Part shown: one piece after another, positions 1 through 7,952 of the stretch | How the letters are laid out: each line of letters opens with the position of its first letter | Numbering within the stretch: the first letter of the stretch is position 1 | Assembly: GCF_050589685.1 (NCBI RefSeq) | Contig: NZ_JBNGOS010000004.1 | Location: 184,121-248,120, forward strand | Length of the DNA: 64,000 nucleotides | Direction: 5' to 3' | Source of the DNA: Saccharicrinis sp050589685 | GTDB lineage: Bacteria > Bacteroidota > Bacteroidia > Bacteroidales > Marinilabiliaceae | Made by a program: the position numbers and the translations under genes | The notes under the pieces: model-generated | The model's input: only the letters and a program-made list of their open reading frames with translations | The model's database searches: none | What the model was told of the DNA's origin: nothing

Positions 1-204
1 AAATCAAAAAATGAATTTGATTACTATGAGGATGGATTTATCGAGTTAAATGAAAAAGGTACCTATCGCTACAATCCGCCAAAGATAGACATGACCATTT
101 GGGGTATAACCATCGAAGGTTCCATTGAAGAAAACAAGCTATATTATCCGACGCTCGCCACTGACGATGTTGATGCAGTAATGAGGGTTTTCACAGAACA
201 ATAA
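1..204 (+). CDS. 3' end of an unidentified protein (partial)
   Basis: An open frame runs from the first base of the window to TAA at 202-204 and gives the last 67 residues of a protein whose start lies outside. The fragment is acidic, with alternating charged and aromatic residues (DYYEDGFIELNEKGTYRY), and ends in DAVMRVFTEQ. I recognise no domain. It sits 106 bp upstream of the glycosyltransferase on the same strand. The gap holds no clear terminator, although GTTTAC and GTAAAC arms occur in it. Function unknown. Confidence 0.6.
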   Translation, partial: KSKNEFDYYEDGFIELNEKGTYRYNPPKIDMTIWGITIEGSIEENKLYYPTLATDDVDAVMRVFTEQ

Positions 205-310
205 TATAATTTAGGGCTCCATAGCGTTTTGAAAGGTATGGTTCGTTTACACGTTCCCTGACATTTCGTCCAGTAAACGTTGTGCGTTAATTCCGAGGAA
301 ATAACCAGAA

Positions 311-1828
311 ATGAAATGGAATAATGATATTATTATTGGATTTGCCTGCCTGCTAAAAATAGGCTTGCACCTATTAGCTGATATTCATTCCGGATTTCAG
401 GGAGATGAATTATTACATATTGATGCGGGAAATCACCTTGCTTTCGGTTTTATGGAATTTCCCCCATTGATTGGGGTTTTTGCATACCTTCAAAATCTTA
501 CCGGTTCTACTTCAGTTATTGTTCATCACTTGTTTTCGCATCTGGCTTCTATGGCAATATTTATACTTGCCGGAAAAATTACACTTGAGCTGGGCGGTAA
601 AACAAAAGCATTGTTACTGGTAATGACATTTTTACTGGCAGCTCCTGCCTTCACTCGAACTCACCAGTTGTTTCAACCGGTAGTTTTTAGCCAGTTCTTT
701 TGGTTACTGGGGTTCATTCTCTTTGTCAGATTTGTTAAAACCCTTAATAAAAAGTATTTATTGCTCCTTGCTCTGACATTGGCAGCGGGTTTCTTGAACA
801 AATACGACATCCTCTTTTTTGTGGCTGGTTTGATTAGTCTATTGTTTTTTAAAAGAACAAGAAACGGAATCCTTGGCAGAGAGACTATTATTTATCCCGT
901 TCTTTTTATCCTACTGATAAGCCCTAATATTATATGGCAAATTATAAATGACTTTCCGGTTTTGCATCATATGAAAGAGTTGTACAAGGCGCAACTGAAT
1001 GATCAATCCGCAACCAAGGGGTTACTAAACCTATTTATCCAATTGAATCCTTTTGCTATAGGCATCTATACAGCAGGTTTTGTGTATGCTGTTATTTTTA
1101 AAAAAGATGAACATAACCATATTGTGTCCCTCTCCATACTGATTTCGATTCTATTATTAGCTGTTTCAAAAGGAAAACATTATTATTTCTTCCCTGCGTT
1201 AATTTGCCTGGTCATATTGGGAAGTGTTTGGCTTGAAATAAAAGTATTCAATAAAAGAAATTGGTTATACTGTGCTCAAATAATTCTACTTGTTATAGGT
1301 GGTGCAGTTATGCTCCCTTACGGAATGACAATACTAAAACTGGATAGGTTTATTAAATATGCCCATATTAAAAATGAGGAGAATCATTACCCATTGCCGT
1401 TTGAAGAATTTTACTCTCAATATCAATGGAGAAAGGTGCTCTCGTCAGTGAAAAGAATATATGATGATCTGCATTTGGAAGATAAAAAGAACTGTGTGAT
1501 CTGGGGGAAACATTATAAACAAGCAGGTGCGGTCAATTTATTCTCCGAAGAATATAACGTTCCGAAAGCTATATCCTATCATGGAAGCTATTATCAATGG
1601 GCGCCTAATGATGGCAATCTGCCGGGTACCTTAATTGCAATCAGCAACAAAGGTGTGCCAAAGGAGTATTGGGAATACTTTTTTTCTACCGTCGAAGTAA
1701 CGGACACAATATTAAATCCCTATGCAGATGAAAGTGAGGATGAGTTAACCACTATTTATATTTGTCGTGAGCCGAAAACAAATTATGCCGGATTAAAAGA
1801 CATTTTCAGAAACAGAATATTCGAATAA
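311..1828 (+). CDS. GT39/PMT_2-type membrane glycosyltransferase
   Basis: Predicted integral membrane glycosyltransferase (505 aa) that would move a sugar from a polyprenyl-phosphate donor to a lipid or protein outside the cytoplasmic membrane. The N-terminal first loop carries the acidic GDE at residues 31-33, followed by HLAFGFMEFPPLIG (42-55). This matches the (D/E)E...GYxxxPPL signature of ArnT/PMT_2 proteins. About eight to ten hydrophobic segments follow up to residue ~350, then a soluble C-terminal domain of ~150 residues, as in the family. The ATG at 311 is the first start and gives a natural first TM segment. No sugar-nucleotide genes lie beside it, so donor and acceptor are unknown. 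Family assignment is good; specificity is inference. Confidence 0.8.
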   Translation: MKWNNDIIIGFACLLKIGLHLLADIHSGFQGDELLHIDAGNHLAFGFMEFPPLIGVFAYLQNLTGSTSVIVHHLFSHLASMAIFILAGKITLELGGKTKALLLVMTFLLAAPAFTRTHQLFQPVVFSQFFWLLGFILFVRFVKTLNKKYLLLLALTLAAGFLNKYDILFFVAGLISLLFFKRTRNGILGRETIIYPVLFILLISPNIIWQIINDFPVLHHMKELYKAQLNDQSATKGLLNLFIQLNPFAIGIYTAGFVYAVIFKKDEHNHIVSLSILISILLLAVSKGKHYYFFPALICLVILGSVWLEIKVFNKRNWLYCAQIILLVIGGAVMLPYGMTILKLDRFIKYAHIKNEENHYPLPFEEFYSQYQWRKVLSSVKRIYDDLHLEDKKNCVIWGKHYKQAGAVNLFSEEYNVPKAISYHGSYYQWAPNDGNLPGTLIAISNKGVPKEYWEYFFSTVEVTDTILNPYADESEDELTTIYICREPKTNYAGLKDIFRNRIFE

Positions 1829-2412
1829 AAATAAGCATACAACAAAGCATAAAACCGTAATTGGCGCCCGTGAAACGATGACACTAAATCGATTAATTTA
1901 CTAAATAAAAAAGTAGCCAACCCACAAAACAAGAAAGTTCGAGCCCATTCCACCACTAAAGCTAAGGCGGCATGCGGTCGCTGCCATAAATTTGCCTTCT
2001 CTCCCCGGCAGGGAGATATGGGCAAATAAGGCTAATAATTTTCCATGTATTTATATTATATTTACAAACTGGTAACAACAAACACAATAAAAGTAACACG
2101 ATGTCAATAGTCCGATTTGGTGTATCCCCAGAAAACTACCCATAAAAACACCCGAAGATAAAGATATTTCCCTTGTTTGAGGGAATGCAACGGGCAGAAC
2201 CCCAGTAATTATAACAAAAACAATGACGGCATCAATAGTTGTTAAGCCAACTGGCGTTAGATTCAAGGTTGAATGATCAAAGATAGTAACTATCAATGTA
2301 AGATAAAATATCACATACTGTCGTCAAAACTCTTCATATCATAGATTATATGCCTTAATTAATACTTGGCAGGGTAATTTCGTGTGAAAATATTAATTAT
2401 CAATATGCTGAT
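1829..2412. other. 584-bp gap without a supported gene
   Basis: I see no convincing gene. A hydrophobic minus-strand frame (2051-2314, GTG start, 87 codons) is open, but it has no recognised family, no good start context and weak codon structure. The stretch at about 1940-2010 is locally more GC-rich (TTCTCTCCCCGGCAGGGAG) and reads like a leftover of older sequence. The last 70 bp are AT-rich and could hold the promoter of the following DUF1566 gene. Confidence 0.4.
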
Positions 2413-3681
2413 ATGAAAGGAACGAAGTACACACTAAGGAGCAAACAATTTGAGTCTTTTTTAGCTACCCTATCGGGCAAAAACGCCATTATTTTAAACA
2501 CATTAGTGCTGTTTCTGGCTATTTCTGTTTTTACATCTTGCCAAAAAGATGATGATATTACTGAGGAAGAAGTGGAAGAGACAGAACCAGCGGTAACTTT
2601 TATTTTAACGGATACTGGGCAAGATGTTTTTTATGATGCTGATGGCAATGAAATTTCAGCGCCGGGTGAAGGTGATGACTATTACGGACAGGATGCACAA
2701 TATTCGGGTACGGCTTCGTCTTTTGAAGATAACGGAGATGGTACGGTAACCGATTTAAATACGGGTTTAATGTGGCAGCAAACCCCAGACTTTGAACGCC
2801 ACAACTATTATGATGCGTTTGATTATGTCGAAAGTCTGGAAATAGGGGGATATACCGATTGGAGACTACCCACTATTAAAGAGTTATATTCACTATTAAA
2901 TTCTAATGGTGAGTTGGACGCAACAAACACAAGCGATTCACAACCTTACCTTTACGATGAATACTTTGATTTTGAGTATGATGAAAATATACCCTATGCA
3001 GGGCAATATTGGTCGAGTACAAAATATGTAAAAGGCGGTTTGCAAACAGATAACATTGAAGGAGCATTTGGATTTAACTTTGCCGACGGACACATTAAAT
3101 CGTACGAAACAGGATTGTATTTTGATGGGAGTTCGGGAGTTCAGGATCCTGGTTGCTTCGTAAGAGCAGTGCGTGGGGAAGAAAATGTATATGGCGTGAA
3201 TGATTTTGTAGATAATGGAGATGGCACAGTTACAGATCAAGCTACAGGCCTTATGTGGCAACAGACCGACGACGGAAATACGTATGATTGGGTAGAGGCT
3301 TTAGCGCTTGCATCAGAAAGTGAAGTAGCCGGATATACCGATTGGCGTTTGCCAAATACCAAAGAATTACAAAGTATTGTGGACTATGAAAAGACCACAT
3401 TTCCGGCTATTGACGAAACCTATTTTAGCTGTACGGATAGTGACAGTTGGTTTTGGACGAGTACTACACAAGGTGATTTTAAATACACAGCTTGTTACAT
3501 TGCTTTTGGAAAGGCTTACAGCAGAGATAATAGCTCTGCAACAGAATATTACGACTGGCATGGAGCAGGGGCACAGCGTTCTGACCCTAAAGCCGGCGTA
3601 GTGGATGATTATCTAATGGAATCGGACAATGCCGATGATTTACTTAGAATACGTAACTACGTGCGTTTAGTAAGAAATTAA
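2413..3681 (+). CDS. DUF1566 (Lcl C-terminal domain) lipoprotein, copy 1
   Basis: Predicted surface lipoprotein of 422 aa with two DUF1566/Lcl_C domains, a fold first named from the C-terminus of a Legionella collagen-like adhesin. A long N-terminus leads to a hydrophobic stretch and a lipobox-like FTSC (Cys ~43), then an acidic linker. Each domain repeats the same landmarks: DNGDGTVTD...TGLMWQQ, GYTDWRLP(T/N)xKEL, a Trp-Ser/Thr-Ser (YWSST / FWTST) strand, and a closing VRAVRG or YVRLVRN. The domains span roughly 100-260 and 265-422. The likely role is binding or scaffolding at the cell surface, not catalysis. It is followed by a hairpin terminator and then by a paralogue of the same layout, which points to local duplication. 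The ligand is unknown. Confidence 0.8.
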   Translation: MKGTKYTLRSKQFESFLATLSGKNAIILNTLVLFLAISVFTSCQKDDDITEEEVEETEPAVTFILTDTGQDVFYDADGNEISAPGEGDDYYGQDAQYSGTASSFEDNGDGTVTDLNTGLMWQQTPDFERHNYYDAFDYVESLEIGGYTDWRLPTIKELYSLLNSNGELDATNTSDSQPYLYDEYFDFEYDENIPYAGQYWSSTKYVKGGLQTDNIEGAFGFNFADGHIKSYETGLYFDGSSGVQDPGCFVRAVRGEENVYGVNDFVDNGDGTVTDQATGLMWQQTDDGNTYDWVEALALASESEVAGYTDWRLPNTKELQSIVDYEKTTFPAIDETYFSCTDSDSWFWTSTTQGDFKYTACYIAFGKAYSRDNSSATEYYDWHGAGAQRSDPKAGVVDDYLMESDNADDLLRIRNYVRLVRN

Positions 3682-3707
3682 AAGAATAATCCATCAATAG
3701 CTGTTGG

Positions 3708-3745
3708 GCTGAATTAGATAGGTGCACCATCTAGTTCAGCTTTAG
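3708..3745 (+). terminator. Hairpin terminator after DUF1566 copy 1
   Basis: GCTGAA (3708-3713) pairs with TTCAGC (3735-3740). The stem continues inward through TTAGAT/ATCTAG with one G-T pair to a GGTGCACC core, and TTTAGGTATTTATTT follows. It lies 27 bp after the stop codon and separates the two DUF1566 genes into separate transcripts. Confidence 0.6.
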
Positions 3746-3889
3746 GTATTTATTTATAGAAAAAAGCCAACCACCACGTATATAAAAAATTTAACATTAA
3801 GTATATATATACTTCAACGCAGTAAGGAATTAAGCAAGTGTTGAGTGATAGAATGAAAATATTGTAGATTCTATAAACAGGAAAAAATC

Positions 3890-5161
3890 ATGATGAAAAC
3901 ATTGAAAAACAACACCCCGTTAAGAGGAATTTTTCTTATTCTACTTGTTTTTACAATCCAATCGTGTCGTTTTAAGGGCACAGAGTCAAGTGCGGTTAAA
4001 GATAACGTATACAATTTTGTGCAAGTGGCAACGGGTCAGGTTTCACTATACGATGAAGACGGAGACGTGATTAAGGCAGTAGTACCAGGCGATTCGCTTT
4101 TCGGTCAGGATGCTAATTATTTAACAGGCAAGAAGATGTCTTTTGAAAAAAATGGAGACGGAACTGTTGCAGATTTGAATACAGGACTGGTTTGGCAAGA
4201 AATACCTACTTCAGAAGGATTTGATTGGCAAGGTGCATATGAATATTGTGAAAATTTGGAGCTTGGTGGTTATCATGACTGGCGAATGCCGACAGTCAAG
4301 GAGTTATTCTCCATCAGTGATTTTAGTTCGGGATGGCCTTACTTAGACACCAATCATTTCTCTCTTGTTAACAATGAGAATCCTGACAAAAGCGAGCAAT
4401 ACTGGTCAAGTAATAAATATGTTGGTCATACAGAAGAGGGCGGTTTTCATGCTGCGTTTGGTGTAAACCATGTGACTGGTCATATTAAAGCATACCGTGC
4501 AGAAGCTGGAATTGGTGAAAAAGCGCACAAAGGACCACCTGAAGGACATCAACCACCACCAGGGCAAGGTCCGCCTCCTGGAAATGGAGGAAAACCAATG
4601 GGTAACCCATTATTTAAACATGTTAGAGCTGTTCGCGGAAGTATTTATGGTACGAATGATTTACAGGATAATAAAAACGGTACTATTACCGATAAAGCAA
4701 CTGGATTAATGTGGTCTAAAAATGATAGTGGAAAAGGACTGAATTGGGAAAGTGCTTTATCTTACGCAGAAAATTCAGAATTGGCAGGGTATTCAGATTG
4801 GCGCTTGCCGAACGTAAAGGAATTGCAAAGTATTGTTGATTACTCTTTTGCGCCCAATGCTAAAAACCCTAAACAGGTTGGGCCTTCAATTGACCCTATG
4901 TTTAGTTGTTCCGAGATAAGTAATGAAAATGGAGATAAAGATTATCCTTACTATTGGACAGGTACTTCGGCAAGATTCCAAAAAGGAAAACCATATTATT
5001 ATGCCTGGTATGTGGCATTTGGTCGAGCCGTAAATAAAGAAGGGTTGGATTTCCATGGTGCGGGAGCTGTAAGGTTTGACGCCAAACATGAAGATGGACC
5101 AGCAAGTGAAGGTGGCGAAAGGTACTATAACTATGTACGTTTGTTAAGGAACGTTGATTAA
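3890..5161 (+). CDS. DUF1566 (Lcl C-terminal domain) lipoprotein, copy 2
   Basis: Paralogue of the preceding gene (423 aa) with the same order of a lipobox (IQSC, Cys ~26), a linker and two DUF1566 domains. Shared landmarks are NGDGTVADLNTGLVWQ, GYHDWRMPTVKEL, YWSSNKYV, VRAVRG, GLMWSKNDS, GYSDWRLPNVKELQSIVDY and a final YVRLLRNVD. It differs by a Pro/Gly-rich insertion at about residues 213-242 (PPPGQGPPPGNGG), a flexible loop just before the end of domain 1, and by VWQ in place of MWQ in the first domain. ATG ATG at 3890 leaves a choice of two adjacent starts. It is probably exported and lipid-anchored like copy 1, with unknown binding partner. A terminator follows. Confidence 0.8.
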   Translation: MMKTLKNNTPLRGIFLILLVFTIQSCRFKGTESSAVKDNVYNFVQVATGQVSLYDEDGDVIKAVVPGDSLFGQDANYLTGKKMSFEKNGDGTVADLNTGLVWQEIPTSEGFDWQGAYEYCENLELGGYHDWRMPTVKELFSISDFSSGWPYLDTNHFSLVNNENPDKSEQYWSSNKYVGHTEEGGFHAAFGVNHVTGHIKAYRAEAGIGEKAHKGPPEGHQPPPGQGPPPGNGGKPMGNPLFKHVRAVRGSIYGTNDLQDNKNGTITDKATGLMWSKNDSGKGLNWESALSYAENSELAGYSDWRLPNVKELQSIVDYSFAPNAKNPKQVGPSIDPMFSCSEISNENGDKDYPYYWTGTSARFQKGKPYYYAWYVAFGRAVNKEGLDFHGAGAVRFDAKHEDGPASEGGERYYNYVRLLRNVD

Positions 5162-5218
5162 TACAATAAAGAAGAAATCTGTATTTCTGAAAATTATTTT
5201 ATCGTTACTTCACTTTTG

Positions 5219-5247
5219 CCGCATAAATAAGGATATGCGGTATTTTT
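5219..5247 (+). terminator. Intrinsic terminator after DUF1566 copy 2
   Basis: CCGCATA (5219-5225) pairs perfectly with TATGCGG (5234-5240) around an 8-nt loop and is followed by TATTTTT. It begins 58 bp after the stop codon. This is a classic Rho-independent layout. Confidence 0.75.
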
Positions 5248-5269
5248 CGATAAAATATAAATTAGAATA

Positions 5270-5590
5270 GGGTCAGTGTTCAACAAAACCTAAAAGCAAG
5301 CAGTTGGGGTTACTTGCAAAGTGGAGGTGTTGGAGTATCAATGCCAAGCTTTATAAGCTCAACTCATTGCTCATCCAATGGCTAAACTATTTCTCCATCC
5401 GCAAAGTGACCCACATTTTGGGAAACCATCGGGATTATCATCAAACACTTGGATGATAAACAGTTCAAATGTCAAAAAAACAAACAACTCGGTCCGCATC
5501 GACATTACGGTAATTTTGTGCGAAACAAAAGGCTGCTGGGCTTGGATAAGTATGTAAGCTTGAAAGCCCTTGCGAATGGAAAATCATGAA
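5270..5590 (+). pseudogene. Gene debris, possibly a group II intron maturase remnant
   Basis: Two short frames, broken by stops, look like eroded protein. The first reads LLIQWLNYFSIRKVTHILG and the second, in another frame just downstream, reads RNKRLLGLDKYVSLKALANG. The pattern (L..W.NYF.I then ..LGI...A...AN..K) resembles the C-terminal maturase X domain and tail of group II intron reverse transcriptases. No reverse transcriptase domain, intron domain V or boundaries are visible. A small hairpin (CTTTGAG/CTCAAAG, 5611-5629) lies after it. The rest of 5248-5803 holds no gene I can support. The identification is weak; the claim that this is decayed sequence is firmer. Confidence 0.3.
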
Positions 5591-5803
5591 CATTGTAAAA
5601 AATAAGCTAGCTTTGAGTAAAGCTCAAAGAACTCTATCGGTAAGCCTGGCAGCTAACGGTGAAAACTTTATTGCCCCGAATATCGGGATACAATACGACG
5701 GAATAGCGTTGATAATTTACTCAGAAATGTTACTTTTAGTCACCGTAAATTATATAACCTATTAGGTTCTGCTCCATCGCTGCAATTAAAAAGACAATGT
5801 TTT

Positions 5804-7021
5804 ATGAAAAGATCATGGTTACTTATTCTAACGGCTGTTTTATATAGTTGTACAGAAGTTAAAAACGAAGAACAATCCGTTAATAATTTTGAACAGTTAA
5901 GCCTTTATAATCTCAATACCGATATAGCACCTCGCGCAATATCGTTCGAAAATCCTACAGGTGAACCCGGTAAAGCAGGTATGGCCGCCAGCAATTTAGG
6001 CGTCGGCAGAAAAGGGGCGCCGAATCGAATATTAAAACCTCAGGAAGAAGTAGTGTTGTGTGATATAAAAGAAGCAGGAACGATACGACATATATGGATG
6101 GCTGGTGAATTTCTTCATATGAATTGGATAAAGGAGGAGCCACAGGAACGCAATAAAAAATTGAGAAGCACTGTAATCAGAGCATATTGGGATGGGCAGG
6201 AGCACCCAAGCATTGAATGTCCAATAGGCGATTTTATGGGATTAGCTCACTCAAAACTCACGTCATATCAATCGGCAGTGCACTCTATTGGCGAAAAGGG
6301 AGCGATGAATTTTTGGCTACCTATGCCCTTTGCAAAAGGGGCAAAAATTACTTTGACAAATGAATCTGACACAAGGCTAAACCTGTATTATCAAATAGAT
6401 TACACGGTCAACGATAACCACAAAGGTGACGTAGGCAGGCTACATGTACTCTTTAAAAGAGAGAATCCTACCACGTTAAAGAAAGATTTTGAGATTTTAC
6501 CTAAGAGAACCGGAAAAGGTCGTTTCATAGGCGCTGTTCTCGGTATTAGAACACTTCACCCTGGGTGGTGGGGAGAAGGTGAAATCAAATGCTATATGGA
6601 TGGTGATACTGAATTCCCAACGATTTGCGGAACAGGTGCCGAAGATTGGGTTGGTTTATCATATGGAGTACAAAATACTACCTATATGTACCATGGCGCT
6701 AATTTCGTTACCCAGGCGGACACCCTGGTTGATGCTATTTCCCTCAATAGAAATGAAAAAAACAATAAAAAGGTTAAAATGGAACCGAGTTATATTTCTA
6801 TGTATCGCTGGCATATACCTGACCCTATCTATTGGAAAGAAGAAATGAGAGTTACGATTCAGCAAATTGGTTGTTGTTACTATGAAAGAGATGACGATTG
6901 GTCCACCGCCACTTTTTGGTATGAACCTGTTCCAAGCGCGCCGCTTCCTCCATTTCCTGGTTTAGCTGAACGAACAGCAGATTTAGACATGATTCTTGGT
7001 GAAAGTTATCTTGCAGATTAA
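5804..7021 (+). CDS. GH172 (DUF2961) family lipoprotein, probable glycoside hydrolase
   Basis: Secreted lipoprotein of 405 aa: signal peptide ending in the lipobox LYSC (Cys ~16), then a DUF2961 domain across most of the protein. DUF2961 founded glycoside hydrolase family 172, whose studied members act on fructofuranosyl or arabinofuranosyl linkages. Family landmarks are GTIRHIWMAG, the double jelly-roll segment with FWLPMPFAKGAKI and LYYQIDY, and the conserved block EGEIKCYMDGDTEFPTICGTG followed by AEDW. It stands alone on the plus strand between gene debris and unrelated minus-strand genes, with no adjacent SusC/SusD pair. The substrate cannot be read from sequence. A GH43 enzyme about 30 kb away is another possible furanosidase, but a link is speculative. 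Confidence 0.82.
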   Translation: MKRSWLLILTAVLYSCTEVKNEEQSVNNFEQLSLYNLNTDIAPRAISFENPTGEPGKAGMAASNLGVGRKGAPNRILKPQEEVVLCDIKEAGTIRHIWMAGEFLHMNWIKEEPQERNKKLRSTVIRAYWDGQEHPSIECPIGDFMGLAHSKLTSYQSAVHSIGEKGAMNFWLPMPFAKGAKITLTNESDTRLNLYYQIDYTVNDNHKGDVGRLHVLFKRENPTTLKKDFEILPKRTGKGRFIGAVLGIRTLHPGWWGEGEIKCYMDGDTEFPTICGTGAEDWVGLSYGVQNTTYMYHGANFVTQADTLVDAISLNRNEKNNKKVKMEPSYISMYRWHIPDPIYWKEEMRVTIQQIGCCYYERDDDWSTATFWYEPVPSAPLPPFPGLAERTADLDMILGESYLAD

Positions 7022-7353
7022 ATACGTTAATCAATACAATAGCACAACACCATGAAATGATTAGTCACATGCCGCCGAAAAAAGTGGGTGCAGATCTTTA
7101 CAGTGATTGAATTATGTACGTTATGGACCTATAACAACAATGGTTTTGCTTATAGAATAAATATAACAACGTACTTTGATAAAAATTATGATGAAATTAT
7201 TCAAAAAGGGAAGCAGGCCTAATGGATAGCAGATGCTTCTTCGAAAAGACAGGAAGACCCTTCTGTAAACTAAATCGAACTGATGTTATGACGAATTTTA
7301 TGGCAGTTATAGTTCTAACCGGACTTTAGGTTGGCCAACTGTCGAATATGGCA
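7022..7353. other. 332-bp gap with short decayed frames
   Basis: No intact gene. A plus-strand frame at about 7105-7222 reads LWTYNNNGFAYRINITTYFD and ends in TAA. It looks like a real protein tail without a start, but I recognise no family. This is consistent with local gene loss after the GH172 gene. No terminator hairpin is evident. Confidence 0.35.
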
Positions 7354-7845
7354 TTATCTGGCCAGCATCTTTTCCAAATAACGGTCAATTTTTTGAGGTT
7401 TGGTGGTTGGGGCAAAACGTTTAACAGGACGGCCATTCTCATCGATCAGAAACTTGGTGAAATTCCATTTGATTTTTTGACCCAATAGGCCTGGCAATTG
7501 CTTTTTTAAATATTTATAAATTGGATGAGCTCCATCTCCGTTCACCTCGATTTTGGAGAACATCGGAAATGAAACCCCATAGTTAAGCATACAACCTTCA
7601 GTTATGGATTTTTCATCGCCAGGCTCCTGATTGGCAAACTGATTACATGGAAAGCCAAGCACCACCAACCCCTGGTTTTTATATTTTTGGTAAAGCTTCT
7701 CCAATCCTTCAAACTGTGGGGTTAAGCCGCAGTTGCTGGCCGTATTCACCACCAATACGTTTTTGCCTTTGTAATCTTCCATCAAGATAATCTTGCCTTG
7801 AATATTTTTCGCCTCTAGCTGATAAAATGGACTTTGCATCTTCAT
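7354..7845 (-). CDS. Glutathione peroxidase family protein (Cys type)
   Basis: Thiol peroxidase of 163 aa that would reduce hydrogen peroxide and organic hydroperoxides, in bacteria usually with thioredoxin as donor. The peroxidatic cysteine is Cys39 in NTASNCGLTPQ. The second signature GFPCNQFANQEPG gives a conserved Cys at ~67 and the active-site Gln at ~73, and the catalytic Trp-Asn lies in IKWNFTKFLID near residue 130. Length matches the bacterial family, and there is no signal peptide, so it is cytoplasmic. It lies downstream of the trehalose gene on the same strand, but a strong terminator between them implies its own promoter. The frame ends at TAG (7354-7356). Confidence 0.92.
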   Translation of the reverse strand: MKMQSPFYQLEAKNIQGKIILMEDYKGKNVLVVNTASNCGLTPQFEGLEKLYQKYKNQGLVVLGFPCNQFANQEPGDEKSITEGCMLNYGVSFPMFSKIEVNGDGAHPIYKYLKKQLPGLLGQKIKWNFTKFLIDENGRPVKRFAPTTKPQKIDRYLEKMLAR

Positions 7846-7892
7846 ACTATTTTAGTGTGACTAACGGTGGCAACCAATAGCAATGGGTAGTA

Positions 7893-7924
7893 GAAAAAGC
7901 CTGTTAAGAAATTCCCTAACAGGC
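7893..7924 (-). terminator. Intrinsic terminator of the trehalose synthase/phosphatase gene
   Basis: Read on the minus strand, GCCTGTTA pairs perfectly with TAACAGGC around a 10-nt loop, followed directly by TTTTT. It starts about 29 bp after the stop codon at 7953 and insulates the glutathione peroxidase gene. Confidence 0.85.
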
Positions 7925-7952
7925 CTGTATCTTAGTTGTCCGGTAAGATGGC

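Noticed and set aside
2051..2314. Hydrophobic 87-codon minus-strand frame
   Set aside because: GTG start in poor context, no recognised family, and it lies in a gap with other debris. It could be real but I cannot support it.
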